From assembly GCA_022865525.1 (NCBI GenBank), contig JALHSV010000601.1, positions 1-5,723 on the forward strand: a stretch of DNA of 5,723 bases. The letters are read 5' to 3'. This DNA comes from Thermodesulfovibrionales bacterium (GTDB lineage: Bacteria; Nitrospirota; Thermodesulfovibrionia; Thermodesulfovibrionales; SM23-35). Each line of letters opens with the position of its first letter. Position 1 is the first letter of the stretch. This document shows positions 1 through 5,255 of the stretch, in pieces. Below the pieces are notes generated by a model that was not told where the DNA came from, made no database searches, and worked only from the letters and a program-made list of their open reading frames with translations. The position numbers and the translations under genes were made by a program.

Positions 1-1
1 G

Positions 2-1414
2 GCCGTGGAAACCACCAAGCTCTCGTTATTGCTGAAGGCCCTCGAAGGCGAAAACGACACTTCCCTCTCCAAACAGATGACCCTCTTCCACGAACGCGCC
101 TTGCCGAATTTGTCTGATAATATTAAATGCGGCAACTCCCTCATCGCCTCCGACTTCTCCATGCTTCCCGAAGACCTGGTCCGGGTCAACGCCTTCGACT
201 GGCCCGCGCAGTTCCCCGACGCCATGAAGGCCGGAGGCTTCGATGCGGTTATTGGGAATCCGCCATATGTAAGGCCCCACAATATTGAACCAGAAGTAAA
301 AGATTATTTTTGGGCGCACTTCCATACATTTGTTAAAAAATCCGATATATACTGCTGTTTCATTGAACAAGGTATTTCATTGCTTCAAAAAGGTGGGGCA
401 TTTGGATTTATTGTCTCTGATGGATGGCTGCGACTCGACAGTTTCCAAAAGTTAAGGCAAATGCTTTTAAGTCAAACAAAACTGCAAACAATAATCGACT
501 TTACTGATAACGTATTTGAACAAGCGAGCGTTAAGACCCTTATAATGATTCTAGTACGGGAAACAGCAAAAAACTCTGAAATAGATATCGCCGTTACTCC
601 TTCCACTTCCAATATTCCAAGAATAACATTTAAAAAAATCTCTCAAAATGTCTTTTCTGATACATACAAACAGATTTTCGACCTCTCGATTAATCCACGA
701 ATCTATAAACTAAAGCGGAAAATCAACGAGAGCGTGACTTTGTTGGGGCAAAAGTATGAGCTTTCCTTTGGTCTGAAAACTGGCGACGATAGTATTTTCT
801 TAACCAACAAAAAGAAGGATAAAAACCATAAACCTTTGTTACGTGGGGCGAATATTCACAGATATTTAAAGGAATTTGCAGATGAATATGTTTGGTATGT
901 CCCAGATAAGATGCGCGACCATAGAAAGACCGCACGACCCGGCACGGCTGAAAGGTTCGAGCAATCCAAAGTCCTTATTCGTGATACTGGCGGTGATTTG
1001 GAAGGCACATACGACGATGAACATTTCTATGTAAAAGACGTACTTGTTATTTCTCTCGCAGAACCTAACAGCGACGATCTGAAATATCTCTGTGGAATTT
1101 TAAATTCGCGCCTAATGAAGTTTTACTACGAGATTTCATTCCCCACATTACATGTTCAGCGCGACGAATTGGCTTCACTCCCTATTCGCACCATCAACTT
1201 CACCGACCCCACCGACAAAGCACGCCATGACCGGATGGTGGCACTGGTGGAAAAGATGCTGGCGCTGACGCCGAAATTGCGAGGGGCCACATCAGAATCC
1301 GAAAAAGCCGCATTGCAAAACGCCGTCACGACGACCGACGCGGAGATCGACCGTTTGGTTTACGAACTGTACGGCCTGACAAAAGAGGAAATCAAAATCG
1401 TGGAAGTTAAATGA
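2..1414 (+). CDS. Eco57I/type IIG-like adenine-N6 DNA methyltransferase, C-terminal part (5' end outside window)
   Basis: This enzyme family transfers a methyl group from S-adenosylmethionine to the N6 of adenine in a specific DNA site. The reading frame is open to the left edge, and the GTG at 5 is an internal Val of the family's conserved A-V-E-x-T-K-L-S-L-L-L segment, so the real start and the SAM-binding motif lie upstream. Counting from the codon at 5, the catalytic motif IV NPPY is at residues 85-88. The core continues through SDIYCCFIEQG and GGAFGFIVSDGWL (113-142). A TaqI/Eco57I-type specificity region follows (about 250-395), with LLRGANIHRY near 278-287 and YLCGILNSRLMKFYY near 361-375. 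A C-terminal helical tail (HDRMVALVEKMLAL and AEIDRLVYELYGL) is typical of type I/IIG specificity units. GC content jumps sharply: sampled 60-base rows give about 57-70% before NPPY, 28-32% in the middle and 62% at the end, which suggests exchange of the specificity region. An endonuclease gene follows in the same orientation. Family call is firm; whether the full protein carries its own nuclease or helicase cannot be seen. Confidence 0.9.
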   Translation, partial: AVETTKLSLLLKALEGENDTSLSKQMTLFHERALPNLSDNIKCGNSLIASDFSMLPEDLVRVNAFDWPAQFPDAMKAGGFDAVIGNPPYVRPHNIEPEVKDYFWAHFHTFVKKSDIYCCFIEQGISLLQKGGAFGFIVSDGWLRLDSFQKLRQMLLSQTKLQTIIDFTDNVFEQASVKTLIMILVRETAKNSEIDIAVTPSTSNIPRITFKKISQNVFSDTYKQIFDLSINPRIYKLKRKINESVTLLGQKYELSFGLKTGDDSIFLTNKKKDKNHKPLLRGANIHRYLKEFADEYVWYVPDKMRDHRKTARPGTAERFEQSKVLIRDTGGDLEGTYDDEHFYVKDVLVISLAEPNSDDLKYLCGILNSRLMKFYYEISFPTLHVQRDELASLPIRTINFTDPTDKARHDRMVALVEKMLALTPKLRGATSESEKAALQNAVTTTDAEIDRLVYELYGLTKEEIKIVEVK

Positions 1415-1472
1415 TGAAGATTACAGAAATAAATTCTTGATGAGTAGTACTTATAAACGTATTTTAAAATGA
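1411..1472 (+). other. Two overlapping mini-ORFs bridging the methyltransferase and endonuclease genes
   Basis: The gap between the two genes is completely covered by two tiny frames joined by overlapping stop and start codons. The methyltransferase stop TGA (1412-1414) overlaps an ATG at 1411. That frame encodes MMKITEINS and ends in TGA at 1438-1440, which overlaps an ATG at 1440. The second frame encodes MSSTYKRILK and ends in TGA at 1470-1472, overlapping the endonuclease ATG at 1469. The endonuclease start has no Shine-Dalgarno sequence, so termination-reinitiation through this chain would explain how it is translated. A weak GGAAG lies at 1402-1406 before the first ATG. The codon overlaps are seen directly; coupling is inference and the arrangement could be chance in AT-rich DNA. 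Confidence 0.35.
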
Positions 1473-2233
1473 ATAGAAAGATCAAGAGAATCAACAATTG
1501 GAACCCCGATAAATTGAAAACCTTATCGGAAGAAGATTTTATAGACACTTTTGTTTTGGCCATTGAAGATAGAACCAATCTGAAACATGGTGATCTTGCG
1601 ATTGATAATAAAATTAAAAGGGGCGCTCCACCTGAATCAACAGACTTATGCCTAAAAGAAGCGGAACGCAGAAAAATTCCTCTTGCATTGGTTGCAGAAA
1701 AGCTTGTGAAGAGAGCGACCGCTGGAAAATCATTCATCAGTAATTTGATGGCTCCACCAAACTGGAGAAAATTTGAAATTAATGCAGCCAAAGCAATAAT
1801 AAAATGGGTAGAGATTGATGGCATTAAATTGAATAAAATTGATTTTGATGCCAGAATCGTCGGAAAAATTACAAAATCCGAGCGACAGGTTGATTTATGG
1901 TTGGAAGCGCCAAATCCACGACAAACGCTTGCTGTTGAATGCAAGGACTATGAATCGGGATTAGTTTCCGTTGAAAAAATGGAGGCTTTTCATACAAAGT
2001 TAACAGATATCGCTGCAAATAAAGGCCTATACGTAACAAAAAATGGATACCAACGGTCTGCTGAAGCAACTGCGGAGTATTACGGTATTGTTTTGTTAAC
2101 ATTCGATGTTGTAGATAAAAATAAGCCACCAAAGGATCTAAATGAAAAACAAAGGCTTGAGCTAAGTTTAGCTCAGGGAAATCTTTGGTGTTTGAGGCAT
2201 AAGGAATCTGCATGGTATTTCAGTGAAACTTAA
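1469..2233 (+). CDS. Mrr-like PD-(D/E)XK restriction endonuclease
   Basis: This is a 254-residue protein, probably cytoplasmic, predicted to cleave DNA. The C-terminal half (about residues 98-212) has the order typical of Mrr-type/RE_endonuc nucleases: KFE (E103), then the metal-binding D142 in RQVDLWLE, the E157-C-K159 of LAVECKDY, and a following V-x-V-E-K-M-E-A-F helix. Next comes LYVTKNGYQRSAEATAEYYGIVLL, the usual strand-glycine-alanine-helix pattern around residues 187-210. Together D142, E157 and K159 form a complete PD-(D/E)XK active site, so the enzyme looks intact. The first ~97 residues match nothing I recognise and may hold a DNA- or partner-binding region. The ATG at 1469 is the first possible ATG after an in-frame TAA at 1454-1456, but no Shine-Dalgarno precedes it. 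It lies 54 nt after the methyltransferase in the same direction. It could be the cutting half of that R-M system or an independent modification-dependent (type IV) nuclease; the sequence does not decide. Confidence 0.85.
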   Translation: MNRKIKRINNWNPDKLKTLSEEDFIDTFVLAIEDRTNLKHGDLAIDNKIKRGAPPESTDLCLKEAERRKIPLALVAEKLVKRATAGKSFISNLMAPPNWRKFEINAAKAIIKWVEIDGIKLNKIDFDARIVGKITKSERQVDLWLEAPNPRQTLAVECKDYESGLVSVEKMEAFHTKLTDIAANKGLYVTKNGYQRSAEATAEYYGIVLLTFDVVDKNKPPKDLNEKQRLELSLAQGNLWCLRHKESAWYFSET

Positions 2234-2269
2234 CCTAAAAAATATAGCCAAATTAATCATTGAAGCAGA

Positions 2270-2307
2270 CACGCTTTACGCGTGGCTGAGTGCCACATTT
2301 GCTGTGG
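2270..2307 (+). promoter_or_regulatory. Leader with three overlapping hairpins upstream of the TIR-like gene
   Basis: Three consecutive inverted repeats, each with a 5-bp stem and a 5-nt loop, lie in the 95-nt gap before the TIR-like gene. The first is CACGC/GCGTG (2270-2274 with 2280-2284). The second is GTGGC/GCCAC (2282-2286 with 2292-2296). The third is CCACA/TGTGG (2293-2297 with 2303-2307). The middle one shares bases with both neighbours, so hairpins 1 and 3 can form together but each excludes hairpin 2. An A8 tract and a strong ribosome binding site follow at once. This could be an mRNA switch controlling access to the ribosome binding site, or a multi-half-site operator; either is inference. 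Confidence 0.45.
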
Positions 2308-2315
2308 TTAAAAAA

Positions 2316-2322
2316 AAGGAGG
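2316..2322 (+). promoter_or_regulatory. Strong Shine-Dalgarno AAGGAGG fixing the TIR-like gene start
   Basis: AAGGAGG is a full match to the anti-Shine-Dalgarno core and ends six bases before the ATG at 2329. It decides the start against an in-frame GTG at 2290, which would add 13 residues (MPHLLWLKKRRFL) and lies inside the hairpin region. It is directly preceded by eight A residues. It is by far the best ribosome binding site in the window, which suggests strong translation once the message is made or unmasked. Confidence 0.85.
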
Positions 2323-2328
2323 TTTTTA

Positions 2329-3258
2329 ATGCCAGGTAAAATTTTTATCAGTTGCGGTCAGGGAAATAACGAAGAAAGGCAAGTAGCAAATCAAATAAAA
2401 ATCCACCTGATTAGTCAAGGTTATGATCCATTTGTTGCGGTAGAAACACAGAGTATTCAGGATATTAATACATCTATAATTGGCAATTTAAAAACATCAG
2501 ATTATTATATTTTCATTGATTTTGCGCGGGATCGAATTGGAAAGAAGAAGGGCAAATCTATTTGCAAAGACTCTATTTTCAGAGGATCACTATTTACAAA
2601 TCAGGAGTTGGCAGTTGCATATGTGCTTGAATTTAAGGAAGTTCTGTATCTCCAACAAGAAAATGTAAATCTAGAAGGCATAGGAAAGTACCTTCTTTCT
2701 AATGCCATTCAATTCAAATCTAAGTCGGATGTTCCTTCCCTTGTAGAACAGGCTATTGTTCGAAAAGGCTGGAATCCATTGTATTCACGACATCTCGCAC
2801 TAGGCTCTCCAAATTATGCAGGAGCATGTCAATATTGCGATCACACCGGCACATATTCTGACCATATTTGGCATCTTCCTATCAAAAACCTTCGATATGA
2901 CACCGCAGCATTCGATACAGTTGTACGCTTGAATGAAATCGTTCATCCTAATAGCAATGTAATTCAATCCAGGGACAGATATTTTCTAAAATGGGTGAGT
3001 AAAATAAATGCATATTCTGCCACTATCCTGCCAAATGATGAATGCAATTTCGACCTTTTTGCTTTGGACCAATTAAATAATTCATTGCTAAGATTACATA
3101 GTGAGGAAGATATTCGTCCAAGACAACCCATAATAAATGTTCCTGGAAATTATATTTTGCGTTACCAAATTTTTTCTAAAGGATTTCCATTTTTAAAGTT
3201 TGATATTCAATTAAATTTAACAGGCAATTTTAATACAACAAAAATTGTTATAATTTAA
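2329..3258 (+). CDS. TIR-like domain protein with beta-rich C-terminal region
   Basis: This is a 309-residue protein without signal peptide or membrane segment. Residues 1 to about 145 read as a TIR-like fold. Strand A is KIFISCG, followed by helix A (EERQVANQIKIHLISQGYDPF), DINTSIIGNLKTSDYYIFIDF as the next helix and strand, and GSLFTNQELAVAYVLEF (86-102). The last segment matches the 'S-x-W/F-x-x-x-E-L-x-x-A' signature of TIR helix C, making E93 the likely catalytic glutamate. Active bacterial TIR domains hydrolyse or cyclise NAD+, and many act in anti-phage suicide. The remaining ~165 residues are not a named domain to me. They contain CQYC...HIWH (C167, C170, H179, H182), which might bind a metal, and several beta-strand-like runs ending in a PGNYILRYQIFSKGFPF stretch that resembles a beta-sandwich. 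It lies 95 nt after the endonuclease and may be co-transcribed. The start is set by AAGGAGG. TIR assignment is probable, not certain; a TIR-like nucleotide-binding domain without NADase activity is the alternative. Confidence 0.7.
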   Translation: MPGKIFISCGQGNNEERQVANQIKIHLISQGYDPFVAVETQSIQDINTSIIGNLKTSDYYIFIDFARDRIGKKKGKSICKDSIFRGSLFTNQELAVAYVLEFKEVLYLQQENVNLEGIGKYLLSNAIQFKSKSDVPSLVEQAIVRKGWNPLYSRHLALGSPNYAGACQYCDHTGTYSDHIWHLPIKNLRYDTAAFDTVVRLNEIVHPNSNVIQSRDRYFLKWVSKINAYSATILPNDECNFDLFALDQLNNSLLRLHSEEDIRPRQPIINVPGNYILRYQIFSKGFPFLKFDIQLNLTGNFNTTKIVII

Positions 3259-3571
3259 ATTGATACAGAAAGAAAACCACCTAATATCAGAGCATACTAA
3301 TGAGGGACATTTTCGAGGGAAAACTTCATCATCGTCCTAGGTCAAAAGGGTTAGATCTCCAAGTTCCCAAAATCATCATCGCCAATCACCCCAGGGAAGC
3401 CATCCAAAGCTTGGAGGACTACCTTCTTCTTAAATGTGCGAAAAATATTTTACGTTATCTTTTTCTTAATTCTTTCTCCACTTTCGTCATCAGTTTTCGA
3501 AATGATTTTATTTTTTGATAAAAATCTTTACTGATTAAGGCAAATATGTTAATCCATAATTGTGATGTTGT
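3259..3571. other. Intergenic stretch with a GC-richer patch, no supported gene
   Basis: No gene is supported between the TIR-like gene and the promoter of the next gene. A 72-codon plus-strand frame at 3300-3518 has no ribosome binding site and ends in low-complexity hydrophobic residues encoded by AT-rich DNA. About 3300-3440 is visibly GC-richer than both flanks and may be an inserted or remnant segment. On the minus strand it can be read, ending at a TAA near 3354, as VVLQALDGFPGVIGDDDFG, which looks protein-like but matches nothing I recognise. An AT-rich inverted repeat (GATTTTAT at 3504-3511 with ATAAAAATC at 3518-3526, one bulge) is too weak to call a terminator. Confidence 0.4.
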
Positions 3572-3600
3572 TTGAAAAGTATATTTCGTGCGATTATAGT
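3572..3600 (+). promoter_or_regulatory. Putative sigma70 promoter for the DUF2971 gene
   Basis: TTGAAA at 3572-3577 and TATAGT at 3595-3600 are separated by 17 bases. Each differs from the consensus hexamer by two positions or fewer. Transcription would start near 3607, giving a leader of roughly 15-20 nt before the DUF2971 start. The spacing and position upstream of an isolated gene support the call, but the surrounding DNA is AT-rich, so chance matches are possible. Confidence 0.45.
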
Positions 3601-3623
3601 TATTTATATTTGCTCAATAAGTG

Positions 3624-4442
3624 ATGGAAGTAAAGAGATATTCGTCAACTTTGTATAAATATCGTGCTTTCAATGATCAAGGCTTTAACTTGCTGGGTAA
3701 AAATGAAGTTTTCTTTTCATCACCAAATCGCCTGAATGATCCTCTTGATTGTAAATTGCCACTCCTTTATGAGAAAGGCACTCTAAAAGAGATTTATAAT
3801 AAAAACTTTGAAAACCTGAATTATATAGCTCCTCACTTGACCATCGAAGAACGCAAAAAAATATCTGAACGTTGGGCGAAGAATATGTACGCCAACAGAG
3901 ATAATCCTGTACTTACCAAGGAATTTCGTAAGGACATTGCCGATCATATGAACAAAACTATAGGTATTCTCTCCCTCTCAGCGGTGAATAATCATCCTTT
4001 GATGTGGTCGCATTATTCAAACAGTCAATCTGGTTTTTGCGTGGGATTCGATACTCAAAAACTCCGACAATTCATTGACAAAGTTTTTATGAATGGGACA
4101 CATATCTTACACAACTACGTCGATTACTATAGTGAAATGCCTGGGATTAATCCTTATACAATGAGTGATGATATAATTTTCAAAACAATGGTTTTTAGCA
4201 AATCAAGCCCCTGGGCCTATGAAGAAGAGTATCGTTTAATGTGCGCAGATCGTCCAGATTTTGTGCTCACGCTTGACTCGGATGTCATTTCTCGTGTATT
4301 GCTTGGACCAAGCTGCGCGCAAGATAATAAGCAGAAAGTGGTCGAAATCTTAAGATCCAGAGGAGATAATGTCCTGCTCTTTCAAGCTTTCCATAAAGAT
4401 TTAGAGTATGAGATTGCCTTCGAAAAAATAGAGTACGAATAA
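3624..4442 (+). CDS. DUF2971 domain-containing protein
   Basis: This is a 272-residue soluble protein that matches the DUF2971 family over nearly its whole length. Motifs in order: LYKYRAF (10-16), FFSSPNRLNDPLDCKLP (30-46, the family's 'f-s-P-x-x-f-N-D-P-f-D' block), IGILSLSAVNNHPLMWSHY (113-131), SQSGFCVGFD (134-143), VDYYSEMP (166-173), and KSSPWAYEEEYRL (193-205). These conserved polar and aromatic blocks suggest an enzyme active site, but I know of no established activity for the family. Such genes are often seen in accessory and defence-rich regions. Two start codons are adjacent, GTG at 3621 and ATG at 3624; a stop directly precedes the GTG, and neither has a clear Shine-Dalgarno. ATG is preferred. 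The gene has its own likely promoter and sits 365 nt after the TIR-like gene, so it is probably a separate unit, with a hairpin plus T-run 88 nt downstream as a possible terminator. Intact, no odd residues seen. Confidence 0.9.
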   Translation: MEVKRYSSTLYKYRAFNDQGFNLLGKNEVFFSSPNRLNDPLDCKLPLLYEKGTLKEIYNKNFENLNYIAPHLTIEERKKISERWAKNMYANRDNPVLTKEFRKDIADHMNKTIGILSLSAVNNHPLMWSHYSNSQSGFCVGFDTQKLRQFIDKVFMNGTHILHNYVDYYSEMPGINPYTMSDDIIFKTMVFSKSSPWAYEEEYRLMCADRPDFVLTLDSDVISRVLLGPSCAQDNKQKVVEILRSRGDNVLLFQAFHKDLEYEIAFEKIEYE

Positions 4443-4461
4443 CAACGGCTTGAACTCGAAT

Positions 4462-4491
4462 GGCATTGGTACCAGGTCTTTCATTATTACA
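4462..4491 (+). repeat. 30-bp direct repeat, copy 1
   Basis: This segment starts GGCATTGGTACCAGGTC and matches 27 of 30 positions of the copy at 4709-4738 in the same orientation. The 247-nt interval from one to the other holds the palindromic elements. It begins 20 nt after the DUF2971 stop. The ATTGGT core resembles the end of the larger repeat at 5105-5255, suggesting both belong to related dispersed repeat families. Confidence 0.75.
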
Positions 4492-4526
4492 GCAACAAAG
4501 ACAAGCCAGGGTATGATGACGCAGGT

Positions 4527-4593
4527 GTAGGGGCACAGCGTGCTGTGCCCTTTTATTGCGATAGGAAGAGGGCACGGCGCGCCGTGCCCCTAC
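4527..4593. repeat. 67-bp palindromic element of two facing GTAGGGGCAC hairpins
   Basis: The left half (4527-4550) runs GTAGGGGCAC...GTGCCC and the right half (4570-4593) is its inverted partner, matching at 21 of 24 positions across a 19-nt AT-rich centre. Each half is also palindromic by itself: GGGCACAGC/GCTGTGCCC at 4531-4550, and a perfect 20-base palindrome at 4570-4589. Two of the three differences form a compensating A-T to G-C pair (4537/4544 against 4583/4576), so the inner hairpin is preserved. Elements with this GTAGGGGCAC end are dispersed, non-coding GC-rich repeats in many environmental bacteria. Reading through them gives spurious peptides of the 'GARRAVP' kind. Confidence 0.8.
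4531..4557 (+). terminator. Possible intrinsic terminator after the DUF2971 gene
   Basis: An 8-bp GC-rich stem, GGGCACAG (4531-4538) with CTGTGCCC (4543-4550), closes a CGTG loop and is followed at once by TTTTATT. It stands 88 nt after the DUF2971 stop and could end that transcript. It is part of the palindromic repeat, so the terminator role may be a by-product. Confidence 0.45.
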
Positions 4594-4669
4594 GGAAAAT
4601 AAAATACATCCCAAATAATAGTTTTGCTCGGGAATCGGGTCATCGCACCCATGATCGTCATTATCACAA

Positions 4670-4693
4670 GGGGCGGGACAACCCCGCCCCTAC
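4670..4693. repeat. GGGGCGGG/CCCGCCCC palindrome of the same repeat class
   Basis: GGGGCGGG (4670-4677) pairs with CCCGCCCC (4683-4690) over a 5-nt loop, followed by TAC. With the CCCCTAC end, it resembles the 4527-4593 element in design but differs in arm sequence. It is an isolated hairpin with no T-run after it. Confidence 0.65.
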
Positions 4694-4708
4694 GTCTGAT
4701 GATCCAAA

Positions 4709-4738
4709 GGCATTGGTGTCAGGTCTTTCATGATTACA
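4709..4738 (+). repeat. 30-bp direct repeat, copy 2
   Basis: This copy starts GGCATTGGTGTCAGGTC and matches the copy at 4462-4491 at 27 of 30 positions. It contains the 9-mer ATTGGTGTC (4712-4720), which recurs at the end of the larger repeat (5244-5252). The tandem duplication begins 3 nt later. Confidence 0.75.
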
Positions 4739-4740
4739 TT

Positions 4741-4898
4741 ATACACGGCGACCTATATGATTGCGCAAAGGGAGCTTACCCCTCGATGCTTTACTTCTTT
4801 ACTTCTTCACCAGCACAAAATACACGGCGACCTATATGATTGCGCAAAGGGAGCTTACCCCTCGATGCTTTACTTCTTTACTTCTTCACCAGCACAAA
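4741..4898 (+). repeat. Perfect tandem duplication, 2 x 79 bp
   Basis: Bases 4741-4819 and 4820-4898 are identical at all 79 positions. Each unit begins ATACACGGCGACC, includes TTGCGCAAAGGGAGC and ends in a pyrimidine-rich TTTACTTC doublet and CAGCACAAA. Complete identity points to a recent duplication or ongoing slippage or conversion (or an assembly artefact). No coding frame across it has a start signal or a recognisable product, and no strong hairpin is visible in the unit. Confidence 0.95.
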
Positions 4899-5104
4899 AG
4901 TGATTATAATTTGATTTCCATTCGACTATTGATAATGTTAGAGGAAGCTGCGATATTTTGAAGAATGCAGCGGGTGAGATTGACATACGATGGGGACCTT
5001 CATCATGCGCTGGGCCGGGGGCATAGCGGCAAAAAGATAATTCCCGATTCACGATTGAAAGAAACAAACGTTGATCAGATAAGATTCATTTTTTTTGGGA
5101 AAAT
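4899..5104. other. Non-coding stretch, nothing recognised
   Basis: Between the tandem duplication and the next repeat I see no gene, RNA or clear regulatory site. Short frames on both strands lack ribosome binding sites and recognisable motifs. A T8 tract at 5089-5096 directly precedes the following repeat element. Confidence 0.4.
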
Positions 5105-5255
5105 GGGGACGGTGCTTGACTTTGTGACTTTGCGTGAAATGATCGATATGTCTATGGAAAAGACCTGCGCGGGACATACCGGATTTGCTGTTCCGTTAAG
5201 AATAATCAGAAAATGTAAGTCCATCTCTCGACACTTGCCTCTAATTGGTGTCCCC
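5105..5255 (+). repeat. GGGGAC...GTCCCC repeat element, copy A
   Basis: This 151-bp segment begins GGGGACGGTGCTTGAC and ends AATTGGTGTCCCC, so its tips are a 6-bp inverted repeat (GGGGAC/GTCCCC). It aligns with 5571-5701 throughout. The alignment includes an identical 21-base block at 5181-5201, and an extra 8-bp unit, TGACTTTG, is doubled only in this copy. Sequences of this form are dispersed repeats in Desulfobacterota-like genomes, and I suspect a REP/MITE-like element mobilised by a Y1 (REP-associated) transposase; no transposase gene is present here. Confidence 0.65.

Noticed and set aside
5..7. GTG as the start codon of the methyltransferase
   Set aside because: The frame is open to the left edge and the preceding Ala codon plus VETTKLSLLL fits the interior of the family, so the true start lies upstream.
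1360..2213. Long minus-strand frames opposite the endonuclease gene
   Set aside because: They are antisense to a gene with clear catalytic motifs and show no family features.
2293..2317. CCACA/TGTGG hairpin as a rho-independent terminator
   Set aside because: On the plus strand it is followed by A residues rather than T residues, and the 5-bp stem is weak.
2290..2328. GTG at 2290 as an earlier start of the TIR-like gene
   Set aside because: It lies inside the hairpin region without a ribosome binding site, while the ATG at 2329 has a full AAGGAGG at ideal spacing and opens directly into the TIR-like strand.
3300..3518. 72-codon plus-strand frame as a small gene
   Set aside because: No ribosome binding site, no recognisable motif, and the last third is hydrophobic low-complexity encoded by AT-rich DNA. 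A coding role cannot be supported.
4285..4614. Minus-strand 109-codon frame
   Set aside because: It overlaps the 3' end of the DUF2971 gene and the palindromic repeat; its N-terminal GARRAVP-type string is repeat-derived.
4527..4898. CRISPR array
   Set aside because: Repeats are of different types, the tandem unit is 79 bp with no unique spacers, and no cas genes are present.
4545..4961. Several 62-71-codon frames across the repeats
   Set aside because: They read through palindromes and the 79-bp duplication, giving the typical spurious peptides of such repeats.
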